Part shown: in pieces, positions 1 to 8,852 of the stretch
How positions within the stretch are numbered: position 1 is the stretch's first letter
Layout of the letters: every line of letters starts with the position of its first letter
Source of the DNA: Hyphomicrobiales bacterium
GTDB lineage: Bacteria; Pseudomonadota; Alphaproteobacteria; Rhizobiales; Rhizobiaceae
Assembly (NCBI GenBank): GCA_900466005.1
Contig: UEGQ01000003.1
Span: 124,001-188,000 of the forward strand
Length of the DNA stretch: 64,000 bases
Direction: 5' to 3'
The notes under the pieces: model-generated
What the model saw: only the letters and a program-made list of their open reading frames with translations
Databases searched by the model: none
Told to the model about the DNA's origin: nothing
Position numbers and translations under genes: made by a program

Positions 1-1
1 A

Positions 2-1483
2 GGCCTTTTCGACCTGCCGGCAGCGTCGGCGGCATCCGAGAGTGTCATAACAATCTCGAGGGTCGGTGCCGGCGCACGACGTACCGTTAAGCTCGGCCTC
101 AACAAGGCCCTTGTCGTCGATCTGCCGACCGACGCTCACGACATTTTGGTCGCCGACCCGTCGATGGCCGACGCGGTGACCCGCACCTCGCGGCGCATCT
201 ATCTGTTCGGCAAGGCAGTTGGTCAGACGAACATCTTCATCTTCGGACCGAATGGTGAGGAGATCGTCAGCCTCGACATCGAGATCGAGCGGGATATCGC
301 AGGCCTCGAGACCAACCTTCGCCGGTTCATCCCCGAATCCGACATTAAGGTCGAGATCGTATCCGACAACATTGTGCTGACAGGTACCGTTCGCACCCCG
401 CAGGATGCGGAGCGGGCAGAGGGGTTGGCTCGCGCCTTCCTGAAGGGCGGTGAAGCGACGACGCGCAACGAGACCGCGACAAGCGAAAGCAGTGGCGACG
501 GGGCCGTTGCCATCTTCGCGGAAGATCGGCAGGTCTCGCAAATTGTCAATCTGCTGACCATCGAGGGTGAGGATCAGGTGACGCTCAAGGTCACGGTTGC
601 GGAAGTCAGCCGCCAGGTCCTGAAACAGCTCGGCTTCAACGGAAGTGTTTCCGACGGCAGCAGCGGAATATCCTTCCAGAACCCAGCCAATCTCGGCAAC
701 GCAGTCAGCGTCTCCAACGCGATTGGAGGCGTTCTCCCGACTGCGTTCGGTTCAATCGGCGGCTATACGGTCAGCAGCTATCTCAATGCCATGGAGCAGG
801 CGGGCGTCATGCGCACGCTCGCGGAACCGAGTTTGACCGCGATCTCGGGCGAGCGCGCTAAATTCTATGTCGGCGGGGAGTTCCGTCTTGCGGCCGAGCA
901 GGAGATCTCGACGGATTCAGACACTGGCGACACCACAGTTTCGCGGACCACCGACACGGTTGACTACGGGATCGAGCTCAACTTCCGCCCTGTCGTGCTC
1001 GCGCCCGGCCGCATCAGCCTGCAGATCGAGACGAACGTTTCCGAACCGACCTATGAAAGCTCCGTCGTGACCGGTAACACCTCGCGCGGTATCCCCGGTT
1101 CGACCTACCTGTCGATCCGTCGCCGCGAGGCCTCGACCTCTGTGGAACTGCCGTCCGGCGGTTCGATCGTGATTGCTGGCCTCGTTCAGGACAATATCCG
1201 CCAGGCGATGTCCGGTCTTCCGGGGCTATCAAAGGTGCCGATCCTCGGCACTCTCTTCCGCAGTAAGGATTTCCAGCGCAACGAAACTGAACTGGTCATT
1301 ATCGCGACGCCCTATCTCGTGCGGCCGGTTGCCCGTAACCAGCTCGCCCGCCCCGACGACAACTTCAACCCGGAAAACGACGGCGCGACCTTCTTCCTGA
1401 ACCGCGTCAACAAGGTCTACGGCCGCAAGGAAGCGGATGTGACCGGCCGATATCACGGCACCGTCGGCTTCATCTACAAGTGA
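2..1483 (+). CDS. cpaC: Tad/Flp pilus secretin CpaC (RcpA), 5' end outside window
   Basis: This is the outer-membrane secretin of the type IVc (Tad/Flp) pilus, the channel through which the pilus leaves the cell. The frame is open from base 2, so the gene starts upstream; 493 residues are visible. In order there is a pilus-assembly N-terminal region (about residues 20-80, with ALVVDLPTDAHDILVADP), a BON-like segment (about 95-140, VLTGTVRTPQDAERA), then the secretin domain ending in the typical VPILGTLFRSKDFQ and VIIATPYLVRPV. It is followed 12 bases later by cpaD. The first ATG in the window is at 146, but the family sequence continues upstream of it in the same frame, so 146 is not the start. 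Confidence 0.95.
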   Translation, partial: GLFDLPAASAASESVITISRVGAGARRTVKLGLNKALVVDLPTDAHDILVADPSMADAVTRTSRRIYLFGKAVGQTNIFIFGPNGEEIVSLDIEIERDIAGLETNLRRFIPESDIKVEIVSDNIVLTGTVRTPQDAERAEGLARAFLKGGEATTRNETATSESSGDGAVAIFAEDRQVSQIVNLLTIEGEDQVTLKVTVAEVSRQVLKQLGFNGSVSDGSSGISFQNPANLGNAVSVSNAIGGVLPTAFGSIGGYTVSSYLNAMEQAGVMRTLAEPSLTAISGERAKFYVGGEFRLAAEQEISTDSDTGDTTVSRTTDTVDYGIELNFRPVVLAPGRISLQIETNVSEPTYESSVVTGNTSRGIPGSTYLSIRRREASTSVELPSGGSIVIAGLVQDNIRQAMSGLPGLSKVPILGTLFRSKDFQRNETELVIIATPYLVRPVARNQLARPDDNFNPENDGATFFLNRVNKVYGRKEADVTGRYHGTVGFIYK

Positions 1484-1495
1484 TCGGAGATGCAG

Positions 1496-2236
1496 ATGTC
1501 TGAGAACAGCTCTTCTTCCGCTTCGACAGAAAGACACAAGACAATGCCTGTATCGACGTCAGCAAGGATCACTCCCCGTCTCGGCAGGGTCGCACTGGCC
1601 GCCGTCATCGCCGGCGCGACGATGATTCTTTCCGGGTGTGGCGCCAACCGCGACGGCATGACTACGGGCTCCATTCCGGATGATTACCGGACCCGCCATC
1701 CGATCACCGTCACCGAGGTGGAGCACACGCTCGACATCCCGATTGCCTCCGGAGACCGCAATCTCACGATCAACACGAAGGATACGATCGCGGGTTTCGC
1801 TCAGGACTACGTGAGCATGTCCACGGGCACGATCCAGATCATGGTCCCACAGGGCTCGCCGAACGCGGCCGCCGCGTCGATCATGCGCAGGCAGATCCGC
1901 GCCGAACTGGTCGGCAAGGGAATCCCGGGTCCGCGCATCATCGAAACGACGTACCAGGCTGCGGCCTCCGGCGATGCTGCCCCTGTCCGTCTGAGTTTCG
2001 TCGCCTCGACAGCCGTGACCGATGAGTGCGGCCAGTGGCCGGAAGATCTCGCCGACAACACCGTCATGAACCGCAACTGGCACAACTTCGGTTGCGCCAC
2101 CCAGAACAATCTCGCAGCACAAGTCGCCAATCCCATGGATCTGATCGCACCGCGCGGGGTGGCCCCGATCGACGCTGCTCGCCGTTCGAAGGTGATCGGT
2201 CTCTACCGGGAAGGCAAGGACACTGCGACCGAATAG
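1496..2236 (+). CDS. cpaD: Pilus assembly lipoprotein CpaD
   Basis: CpaD is an outer-membrane lipoprotein that helps secretin assembly in Tad pili. The 246-residue product has a hydrophobic segment ending in the lipobox LSGC; the lipidated cysteine is residue 48 from this start. The body (DYRTRHPITVTEVEHTLDI, then FGCATQNNLAAQVANPMDL) is typical CpaD. GGAG at 1486-1489 lies six bases before the ATG at 1496 and directly abuts the ATG at 1490, so 1496 is preferred. An ATG at 1544 would put the cysteine at residue 32, a more usual signal length, and is a real alternative. It lies between cpaC and cpaE. Confidence 0.93.
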   Translation: MSENSSSSASTERHKTMPVSTSARITPRLGRVALAAVIAGATMILSGCGANRDGMTTGSIPDDYRTRHPITVTEVEHTLDIPIASGDRNLTINTKDTIAGFAQDYVSMSTGTIQIMVPQGSPNAAAASIMRRQIRAELVGKGIPGPRIIETTYQAAASGDAAPVRLSFVASTAVTDECGQWPEDLADNTVMNRNWHNFGCATQNNLAAQVANPMDLIAPRGVAPIDAARRSKVIGLYREGKDTATE

Positions 2237-2264
2237 GCGTGTGGAATACGGGCAGGGGAAAAGC

Positions 2265-3554
2265 ATGAACGCGATCGAATACGATATCGAAACAGGCTCT
2301 CGTGGGAACCAGGATGCGGAACCTGCCACGATTGCGGTTGATCTGGAGCATCTACGTCCGCTGCCGCGCATCTCGGTTCACGCCTTTTGCATCGCGGAGA
2401 GCACCCGCGGCGTGATGGAAAAATGCGCCCAGGACCGGCGGATGGCAAAGGTGAGCCTCAGGATCACCAGCGGCAACATTACCGCTGCCGCTGCGATGTT
2501 CGCCTCCTCCCCGACACCGAACTTGATCATTCTGGAGACGGACTCGCCGTCGTCCACGCTGCTGGCGGAGCTCGCTCCGCTCGCCGAGGTCTGCGATCCG
2601 ACCACCCGGGTCGTCATTATTGGCCGCTACAACGATATCCCCCTCTATCGGGAGCTGATGCGCAACGGCATATCCGAATACATCGTCGGCCCGGTTTCCA
2701 TGGCGGAGGTCATCTCTTCTATTGCCGCGATCTTCGTCGACCCGGATGCCGAGCCACTCGGGCGCACCGTCGCTTTCATTGGCGCCAAAGGCGGTGTCGG
2801 CTCCTCGACCATCGCACATAATTGTGCCTTCGGCATATCGAGCCTCTTCTCCACGGAGACGATCCTCGCCGACCTCGATCTGCCCTATGGTACGGCAAAC
2901 ATCGATTTCGACCAGGATCCGGCGCAGGGTATAGCTGAGGCCGTTTTTACACCGGAACGCCTTGACGAGGTGTTCCTGGATCGCCTGCTCACGACCTGCT
3001 CACAGCATCTTTCGCTGCTTGCCGCCCCTTCGCTCCTCGACAGAGCCTACGATTATTCGCGCGATGCCTTTCAGCCGCTGCTGGAACTCCTGCAGCGGAG
3101 CGCCCCCGTCTCGGTGCTCGATCTGCCGCATGCGTGGTCGGATTGGACACGAACGGTCCTCGCCGAGGTCGATGAAGTGGTGATCACCTGCGCGCCGGAC
3201 CTCGCCAACCTGCGCAACGCAAAAAACATGTTCGATGCACTGAAGAAGCTGCGTCCCAACGACAAGCCGCCTCACTTCATATTGAATCAGGTCGGCATGC
3301 CGAAGCGGCCCGAGATCGCGCCGAGCGACTTCTTCGAGCCGCTGGAGATCGAACCGATTGCAATCATTCCGTTCGATGCGCAGCTTTTCGGTAACGCGGC
3401 GAACAGTGGGCGGATGATTTCCGAGACCGACGCGAAGTCTCCGACAGCCGAGACGCTCTCGCAGATTGCGCACCTCGTGACAGGGCGCGCGACGATCAAG
3501 AAACAGAAGAAGGGGGGTCTCGGGAAGGTCCTGGGACTTCTCGGCAGAAAGTAA
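2265..3554 (+). CDS. cpaE: Pilus assembly ATPase CpaE (ParA/MinD-like)
   Basis: CpaE is a MinD/ParA-like ATPase fused to an atypical receiver domain and helps place the pilus machine at the cell pole. The 429-residue protein has a receiver-like half (about 35-150, without the usual phospho-acceptor pattern) and then a deviant Walker A GAKGGVGSST at residues 173-182. AGGGGA at 2254-2259 sits five bases before the ATG at 2265. An in-frame GTG at 2241 has no such ribosome site and was rejected. It lies in the cpa operon, 28 bases after cpaD and 24 bases before cpaF. Confidence 0.94.
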   Translation: MNAIEYDIETGSRGNQDAEPATIAVDLEHLRPLPRISVHAFCIAESTRGVMEKCAQDRRMAKVSLRITSGNITAAAAMFASSPTPNLIILETDSPSSTLLAELAPLAEVCDPTTRVVIIGRYNDIPLYRELMRNGISEYIVGPVSMAEVISSIAAIFVDPDAEPLGRTVAFIGAKGGVGSSTIAHNCAFGISSLFSTETILADLDLPYGTANIDFDQDPAQGIAEAVFTPERLDEVFLDRLLTTCSQHLSLLAAPSLLDRAYDYSRDAFQPLLELLQRSAPVSVLDLPHAWSDWTRTVLAEVDEVVITCAPDLANLRNAKNMFDALKKLRPNDKPPHFILNQVGMPKRPEIAPSDFFEPLEIEPIAIIPFDAQLFGNAANSGRMISETDAKSPTAETLSQIAHLVTGRATIKKQKKGGLGKVLGLLGRK

Positions 3555-3578
3555 GTTCAAGCGTGGGGATGACGTAAA

Positions 3579-5090
3579 GTGGCTATGTTCGGCAGACGCG
3601 GCGACGGATTCGGAAAGGCCGGCCCTGGTGCGGGTATGGCTGCGACCCCTGTGGTGCCTGCCCCGGTTTCCGAGAGCACGTCGTCGGCCGGCGCGATCAT
3701 CGCGGAAGCGCCTCCCATCGCCCAGGACGCGCCGCGCCGTCAGCAGGTGACGCCTCCACCGATGCAGGCGCCTGCCGCCGGCCGCAAGCGGCCGGCGCGC
3801 ACTCAGGACTATTACGACACGAAGAGCCAGGTCTTTTCTGCCCTGATCGACACCATCGACCTGTCGCAGCTGGCAAAGCTTGACGGCGAAAGCGCGCGTG
3901 AAGAAATCCGCGATATCGTCAACGACATCATCACGATCAAGAACTTCGCGATGTCGATCTCGGAGCAGGAGGAGCTGCTCGAGGACATCTGCAACGACGT
4001 GCTCGGCTACGGCCCACTCGAACCGTTGCTTGCGAGAGACGACATTGCCGATATCATGGTGAACGGCGCCGGCCAGACCTTCATCGAAGTCGGCGGCAAG
4101 ACGATTGAGTCTGACATCCGGTTCCGGGACAATGCGCAGCTCCTCTCCATCTGCCAGCGCATCGTCAGCCAGGTCGGTCGACGCGTCGACGAATCCAGTC
4201 CGATCTGCGATGCGCGTCTGCCCGACGGCTCCCGTGTCAACGTCATCGCGCCGCCGCTCGCGATCGACGGTCCGGCGCTCACGATCCGCAAGTTCAAGAA
4301 GGACAAGCTCAATCTCGACCAGTTGGTGAAGTTTGGTGCGATCACGCCCGAAGGCGCGGAAGTGTTGCAGATCATCGGACGTGTTCGTTGCAACGTCGTC
4401 ATTTCCGGCGGTACCGGTTCGGGCAAGACCACGCTTCTCAACTGCCTCACCGGCTATATCGACACCGACGAACGCGTCATCACCTGCGAAGATACTGCCG
4501 AACTCCAGCTCCAGCAGCCGCATGTTGTTCGCCTTGAGACACGCCCGCCGAACATTGAGGGTGAAGGCGAGATCACCATGCGTGATCTCGTGAAGAACTG
4601 CCTGCGCATGCGGCCCGAGCGCATCATCGTCGGCGAAGTGCGCGGATCGGAAGTGTTCGACCTGCTGCAGGCGATGAACACCGGTCACGACGGCTCCATG
4701 GGCACGATCCACGCCAATACGCCGCGCGAGTGTCTGAGCCGAATGGAATCGATGATCGCCATGGGTGGCTTCAGCCTGCCGGCTAAAACGGTACGAGAGA
4801 TCATCGCGGGCTCCATCGACGTCATCATCCAGGCCGCGCGTTTGCGCGATGGTTCTCGCCGGATTACCCACATTACCGAGGTGATCGGCATGGAAGGCGA
4901 CGTCATCGTCACTCAAGACCTCGTCCGCTACGAGATCGAGGGGGAGGACGCCAATGGCCGGATCATCGGGCGTCACGTCTCGACAGGCATAGGCAAGCCG
5001 CATTTCTGGGACCGCGCGCGCTACTACAACGAAGAGCGCAGGCTCGCCGCCGCTCTCGACGCCATGGAACAGAAGAGCAAGGGGGTCTGA
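3579..5090 (+). CDS. cpaF: Pilus assembly ATPase CpaF (TadA)
   Basis: CpaF is the cytoplasmic secretion ATPase that powers Tad pilus assembly. The 503 residues include a low-complexity proline/alanine N-terminus (about 1-70), the N-terminal all-alpha domain, and the VirB11/GspE core with Walker [10 protein letters not shown] at 277-285. The Asp/His boxes ([22 protein letters not shown]) are present. GTG at 3579 has GGGGA nine bases upstream; an in-frame ATG two codons later (3585) is an alternative. It is followed after 5 bases by tadB. Confidence 0.96.
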   Translation: MAMFGRRGDGFGKAGPGAGMAATPVVPAPVSESTSSAGAIIAEAPPIAQDAPRRQQVTPPPMQAPAAGRKRPARTQDYYDTKSQVFSALIDTIDLSQLAKLDGESAREEIRDIVNDIITIKNFAMSISEQEELLEDICNDVLGYGPLEPLLARDDIADIMVNGAGQTFIEVGGKTIESDIRFRDNAQLLSICQRIVSQVGRRVDESSPICDARLPDGSRVNVIAPPLAIDGPALTIRKFKKDKLNLDQLVKFGAITPEGAEVLQIIGRVRCNVVISGGTGSGKTTLLNCLTGYIDTDERVITCEDTAELQLQQPHVVRLETRPPNIEGEGEITMRDLVKNCLRMRPERIIVGEVRGSEVFDLLQAMNTGHDGSMGTIHANTPRECLSRMESMIAMGGFSLPAKTVREIIAGSIDVIIQAARLRDGSRRITHITEVIGMEGDVIVTQDLVRYEIEGEDANGRIIGRHVSTGIGKPHFWDRARYYNEERRLAAALDAMEQKSKGV

Positions 5091-5095
5091 CGCTC

Positions 5096-6109
5096 ATGTT
5101 CGGACTCGAGCCTATCGTTCTGCTCATCATAGTCCTGGCGGCGGTCGCTGCCGGTGCACTCGCCTATGGCGTGCTTTATTCGCGGATCGAGGTCGAAAAG
5201 AAGACGGAAAGCCGTATTAGCCGCGTCAAATCGGCTGAGACTGATCTGGCGAAGATCAAGGCGGCACGAGACCGCGTACAGGAAATTTCCAAACGCCGAA
5301 AATCCGTTCAGGATTCGCTCAAGGATCTCGAGCGCAAGCAGCAGGAGCAGAACAGGAAGATGGCGAAGGCCGACATCAAGTCGCGCCTCGTTCAGGCCGG
5401 GCTGTCCATCTCACTCACGCAGTTCTATCTCTTGAGCGCAGCTTTCGGCTTTGCCGTGCTCGTCCTCGCCGTCCTGTCCGGCATGCCGCTGCTCGTCACG
5501 CTCGGTTCGGCGTTCGTTGCCGCCCTCGGGCTGCCGCGGTGGATCGTCGGCTTTCTCGTTCGCCGCCGCCAGAAGAAGTTTCTGGAAGAGTTTCCTAATT
5601 CGCTGGACGTTATGGTTCGCTCGATCCGTTCCGGCCTGCCCCTGAACGATGCATTGAGGTTGATCGCCTCCGACGGGCAGGAGCCGGTGAAGGGCGAGTT
5701 CCGCCGCGTGGTCGAGTCCCAGCAGGTCGGCCTGAGCATCCCGGAAGCCTGCCAACGCATGATCATGACCATGCCATTGCAGGAGATCAATTTCTTCTCG
5801 ATTGTCATTGCCATTCAGTCCCAGGCCGGCGGCAATCTTTCGGAGGCACTCGCCAACCTCTCGCGCGTCCTGCGTGAGCGCAAGAAGATGAAGGCCAAGG
5901 TGAATGCGCTCTCCATGGAAGCGAAGGCTTCTGCCGCCATCATTGGCGCATTGCCGTTCATCGTCACACTTCTCGTGTACCTGACCTCGCCCCATTACAT
6001 CATGATCCTGTTCACTGATCCCCGCGGCCACATGATTCTCGGCATTTCCGCGGTGTGGATGTCGATAGGCATCCTGGTGATGCGCAACATGATCAATTTC
6101 GACATCTAG
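5096..6109 (+). CDS. tadB: Tad pilus inner-membrane protein TadB (CpaG)
   Basis: TadB is one of two GspF-like inner-membrane platform proteins of the Tad machine. The 337-residue product has an N-terminal membrane segment, a charged coiled-coil stretch (about 40-85), a central hydrophobic pair (about 105-150), the T2SSF domain (LPLNDALRLIASDGQEPVKGEF; SQAGGNLSEALANLS) and two C-terminal membrane segments. It is translationally close to cpaF and followed 10 bases later by tadC. Confidence 0.93.
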   Translation: MFGLEPIVLLIIVLAAVAAGALAYGVLYSRIEVEKKTESRISRVKSAETDLAKIKAARDRVQEISKRRKSVQDSLKDLERKQQEQNRKMAKADIKSRLVQAGLSISLTQFYLLSAAFGFAVLVLAVLSGMPLLVTLGSAFVAALGLPRWIVGFLVRRRQKKFLEEFPNSLDVMVRSIRSGLPLNDALRLIASDGQEPVKGEFRRVVESQQVGLSIPEACQRMIMTMPLQEINFFSIVIAIQSQAGGNLSEALANLSRVLRERKKMKAKVNALSMEAKASAAIIGALPFIVTLLVYLTSPHYIMILFTDPRGHMILGISAVWMSIGILVMRNMINFDI

Positions 6110-6119
6110 GACGCACGCC

Positions 6120-7106
6120 ATGACGCAGGATCTCGCCGCTCGACTGACCGACCCGGCGCTGGTTGTCGCCGTTCTGGTGGCCATCGCGGTCTTTGCGACG
6201 CTTTATACGATTGCCATTCCCTATCTTGAGCGCGGCGACCTCGAAAAGCGCATGAAGGCGGTGTCGACCGAACGGGATCAGATCCGAGCCCGCGAACGCG
6301 CCCGCATGAATGCAGACGGCGCGCGCGGCAAGACAAGCCTTCGTGCCGCCCATAACCATTCGGTCCGCCAGATCGTCGAGAAGTTCAACCTGCGGCAGGC
6401 GCTGGTCGACGATGCCACGATGGACAAGCTGAAGGCTGCGGGCTTCCGCTCGCAGAACGCTCTCAACATCTTTCTCGTTGCTCGGTTTCTTCTGCCTTTC
6501 CTGACACTGACGCTGACGGCTGTCTGGATCTTCGTGCTTGGTAATCTCGCAGAAAAGCCGTTTGCCATTCGTATGCTGGTGACGGTGGTCGGTGGTTATA
6601 TCGGCTTCTATCTGCCCAACATCTACGTCTCCAACCGCATGAGCAAGCGGCAGCTCTCGATTAAGCGCGCGTGGCCGGATGCGCTCGATCTCATGCTGAT
6701 TTGCGTCGAGTCAGGGATCTCCATCGAGGCTGCGATGCGCCGTGTTTCTGACGAAATGAGTACCCAGTCACCGGAGCTCGCGGAGGAAATGGTTCTGACG
6801 ACCGCCGAGCTTTCCTTCCTGCAGGATCGCCGAACGGCACTGGAAAATCTCGGCAACCGCACCCAGCTGGATGGCGTGAAAAGTGTTACCCAGGCCCTGA
6901 TCCAGGCCGAGCGCTACGGGACGCCGGTCGCGCAGGCACTTCGCGTCCTCGCGCAGGAGGGCCGCGACGAGCGCATGAACGAAGCAGAAAAAAAGGCGGC
7001 CGCCCTGCCGCCCAAGCTTACGGTGCCGATGATCCTCTTCTTCTTGCCGGTGCTCGTCGCCGTCATCCTCGGACCGGCAGGCATTCAGGTGTCCGACCGC
7101 TTCTGA
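6120..7106 (+). CDS. tadC: Tad pilus inner-membrane protein TadC (CpaH)
   Basis: TadC is the second GspF-like platform subunit and is thought to pair with TadB. The 328 residues contain an N-terminal membrane segment (about 12-36), a linker, a central membrane pair and the T2SSF domain with SGISIEAAMRRVSDE and YGTPVAQALRVLAQEGRDERM. It is the last gene of this run; a stem-loop without a T-tract lies at 7147-7169. tadD, usually next, is instead on the other strand at 7921-8745. Confidence 0.93.
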   Translation: MTQDLAARLTDPALVVAVLVAIAVFATLYTIAIPYLERGDLEKRMKAVSTERDQIRARERARMNADGARGKTSLRAAHNHSVRQIVEKFNLRQALVDDATMDKLKAAGFRSQNALNIFLVARFLLPFLTLTLTAVWIFVLGNLAEKPFAIRMLVTVVGGYIGFYLPNIYVSNRMSKRQLSIKRAWPDALDLMLICVESGISIEAAMRRVSDEMSTQSPELAEEMVLTTAELSFLQDRRTALENLGNRTQLDGVKSVTQALIQAERYGTPVAQALRVLAQEGRDERMNEAEKKAAALPPKLTVPMILFFLPVLVAVILGPAGIQVSDRF

Positions 7107-7146
7107 GGCAAGCATATTGCGACTGGCGACGAAAGCCGCTACCTGT

Positions 7147-7169
7147 TGTCGCCCGCGCGACTGGCGACA
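7147..7169 (+). other. Stem-loop and short direct repeat after tadC
   Basis: TGTCGCC (7147-7153) pairs with GGCGACA (7163-7169). The right arm belongs to a short sequence, GCGACTGGCGAC, that also occurs just upstream at about 7119-7130, forming a direct repeat. No T-run follows, so it may limit readthrough or protect the mRNA 3' end rather than act as a factor-independent terminator. Confidence 0.4.
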
Positions 7170-7250
7170 GAGATGGATGACCATCGGGGAGCGCGGGCGA
7201 AACGAACGCCGCTCGCCTGGGCACAAACATCCAACTTCTGGAGTTGCCCC

Positions 7251-7889
7251 ATGCCGTCTCAAGTGATTTTCCTCAGTATTCTCGGTGCGATCCTGATCGG
7301 AGCGATAAGCCCGGGACCGAGTTTCATTCTGGTGAGCCGCACAGCGATAGCAAAGGGACGGGCGGCGGGCATTGCCGCAGCGCTCGGCATGGGTGCCGGG
7401 GGTGCGTGCCTCGGAGGACTGGCGCTGCTTGGTCTGAGCGCACTCCTCCTGCGGGCCGAAGCAGTCTTCGTACTCGCAAAGATACTCGGTGGCATCTATC
7501 TTGTTTATCTCGGCTTGCGCATCTTTCGGCACGCGTCCGCCCCGCTCGTGTTTGAGGACGGTGGACCGGTGCGGGCAACGTCGCTTGGCGGCGTTCTCGT
7601 GGCCGGCCTTCTCACCCAGCTCAGCAATCCCAAGACCGTTATCGTCTACGGCAGTATTTTCGCCGCACTTCTTCCCGCCGAGCCGGAGCGTTGGCTGATG
7701 CTTGCACTGGTGCCGATGCTCTTCGGTGTAGAAGCGGGATGGTATCTGCTCGTCGCGCTTGTCTTTTCCGCGAGTGGACCGCGCCGCGCCTACGCTCGTG
7801 CAAAGGTCTGGATCGACCGAAGCGCCGGTGCGGTCATGGCTGGCCTCGGCACACGGCTTGCAGCAGAGGGAATCTCCTCACGCGTCTGA
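7251..7889 (+). CDS. LysE/RhtB family exporter
   Basis: This is a small inner-membrane exporter of the LysE/RhtB family, which usually exports amino acids or related metabolites; the substrate cannot be told from sequence. The 212-residue protein shows the family signature SPGPSFILVSRTAIAKGRAAGI near residue 20, about six hydrophobic segments and the internal LTQLSNPKTVIVYGSIF motif. GGAG at 7240-7243 lies seven bases before this ATG, so an upstream in-frame start at 7146 was rejected. It sits between tadC and tadD and converges with tadD. Confidence 0.88.
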   Translation: MPSQVIFLSILGAILIGAISPGPSFILVSRTAIAKGRAAGIAAALGMGAGGACLGGLALLGLSALLLRAEAVFVLAKILGGIYLVYLGLRIFRHASAPLVFEDGGPVRATSLGGVLVAGLLTQLSNPKTVIVYGSIFAALLPAEPERWLMLALVPMLFGVEAGWYLLVALVFSASGPRRAYARAKVWIDRSAGAVMAGLGTRLAAEGISSRV

Positions 7890-7920
7890 TAAAGTCTCGG
7901 GTGGTTCCGTCATGACCGCG

Positions 7921-8745
7921 TCAGTTGGTCCGGGTGTCGGCGTCCTTCGCGGCAAGCTGTTTCCAGGAATTCTGTTGTGCGAGCATCGAGCGGAGGTAGG
8001 CGACGTTTGCCTCGGCCTGCTGCGGATCGAGTTCCTGGCGCGCAATACGCTCGGCTTCGTCGAAGCGTCCCTGAAGGCCTACCACGAGGGCGAGATTTTG
8101 GCGAACGCGGCTGTCGGCGGTCGGCTGCTGCGACGCCGACTTCAAATAGGTCTCTGCCGTTCTCAGGTCGCCGGACAGCACGTATGACATGCCGAGATTG
8201 GAAAGCACGGACGGTTCGTTCGGCTTGAGATCGAGAGCCATCCGATAGCGGCTTCGAGCTTCGGAGGAACGGCCGAGCTGATCGAGTACCGCCCCTTCGG
8301 CGGAATAGAGCCGCCAGTCCGGCCGGTCGGGCGTCTGTGCTCTCGATATGGTCGACAATGCCTGCTCCATCTGGCCGGCTGCCGCCTGTGCCTTGCCATA
8401 GGCGGCGAGTACGTCTCGGTCGGCGGGATGAGCGATCGCCACCTGCTGCATCACGGCGAGCGCCTGGGTATGGCGGCCGGTCATCATCAGGATGCTGGCG
8501 TAGGTGAGACCCGTTTGCTTGTCCTTGGGGTTACGATCGTAGGCCGAGCCAATCCGCTCGGCGGCAGTGGCGAGTTCGCTCGCCGTCATCGTCTCGACCG
8601 GCTTGGTGAGCGTGGGGATTGACCCGGTGACGGTCGGGTCCTTCTTGGCGGTGGTCGCACAACCGGCCATGACTGTCGCGAGCGCAAGAATGCAGACTTT
8701 GGCGGTCATCGTCGCGCGACGTGATGTGGTTCTCCTGGCCCCCAT
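7921..8745 (-). CDS. tadD: Tad pilus TPR lipoprotein TadD
   Basis: TadD is a tetratricopeptide-repeat lipoprotein of the Tad pilus system, thought to help secretin assembly. The 274 residues start with a signal and lipobox VMAGC (lipid cysteine at residue 29) and then carry about five TPR-like repeats (for example PSVLSNLGMSYVLSGDLRTAETYLKSA-type helices, about 150-185). The start has AGGGGGAA upstream. It is separated from the pilus operon by the LysE gene and inverted, so it must use its own promoter in the 107-base gap shared with the aminopeptidase gene. Confidence 0.9.
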   Translation of the reverse strand: MGARRTTSRRATMTAKVCILALATVMAGCATTAKKDPTVTGSIPTLTKPVETMTASELATAAERIGSAYDRNPKDKQTGLTYASILMMTGRHTQALAVMQQVAIAHPADRDVLAAYGKAQAAAGQMEQALSTISRAQTPDRPDWRLYSAEGAVLDQLGRSSEARSRYRMALDLKPNEPSVLSNLGMSYVLSGDLRTAETYLKSASQQPTADSRVRQNLALVVGLQGRFDEAERIARQELDPQQAEANVAYLRSMLAQQNSWKQLAAKDADTRTN

Positions 8746-8852
8746 GATTCACTTCCCCCTGATGCGGCACGTCCGGCGTCGGCGGAACCTGCAGGTGACA
8801 TCCGACGCAACCTCGTGACCAGCAATAATCTGTTAACCCTAACGGAGCGTTA

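Noticed and set aside
3000..5003. Very long minus-strand open frame (667 codons) across cpaE and cpaF
   Set aside because: It is a GC-driven shadow of two clear pilus genes; its translation is low-complexity (Arg/Asp/His rich) with no domain.
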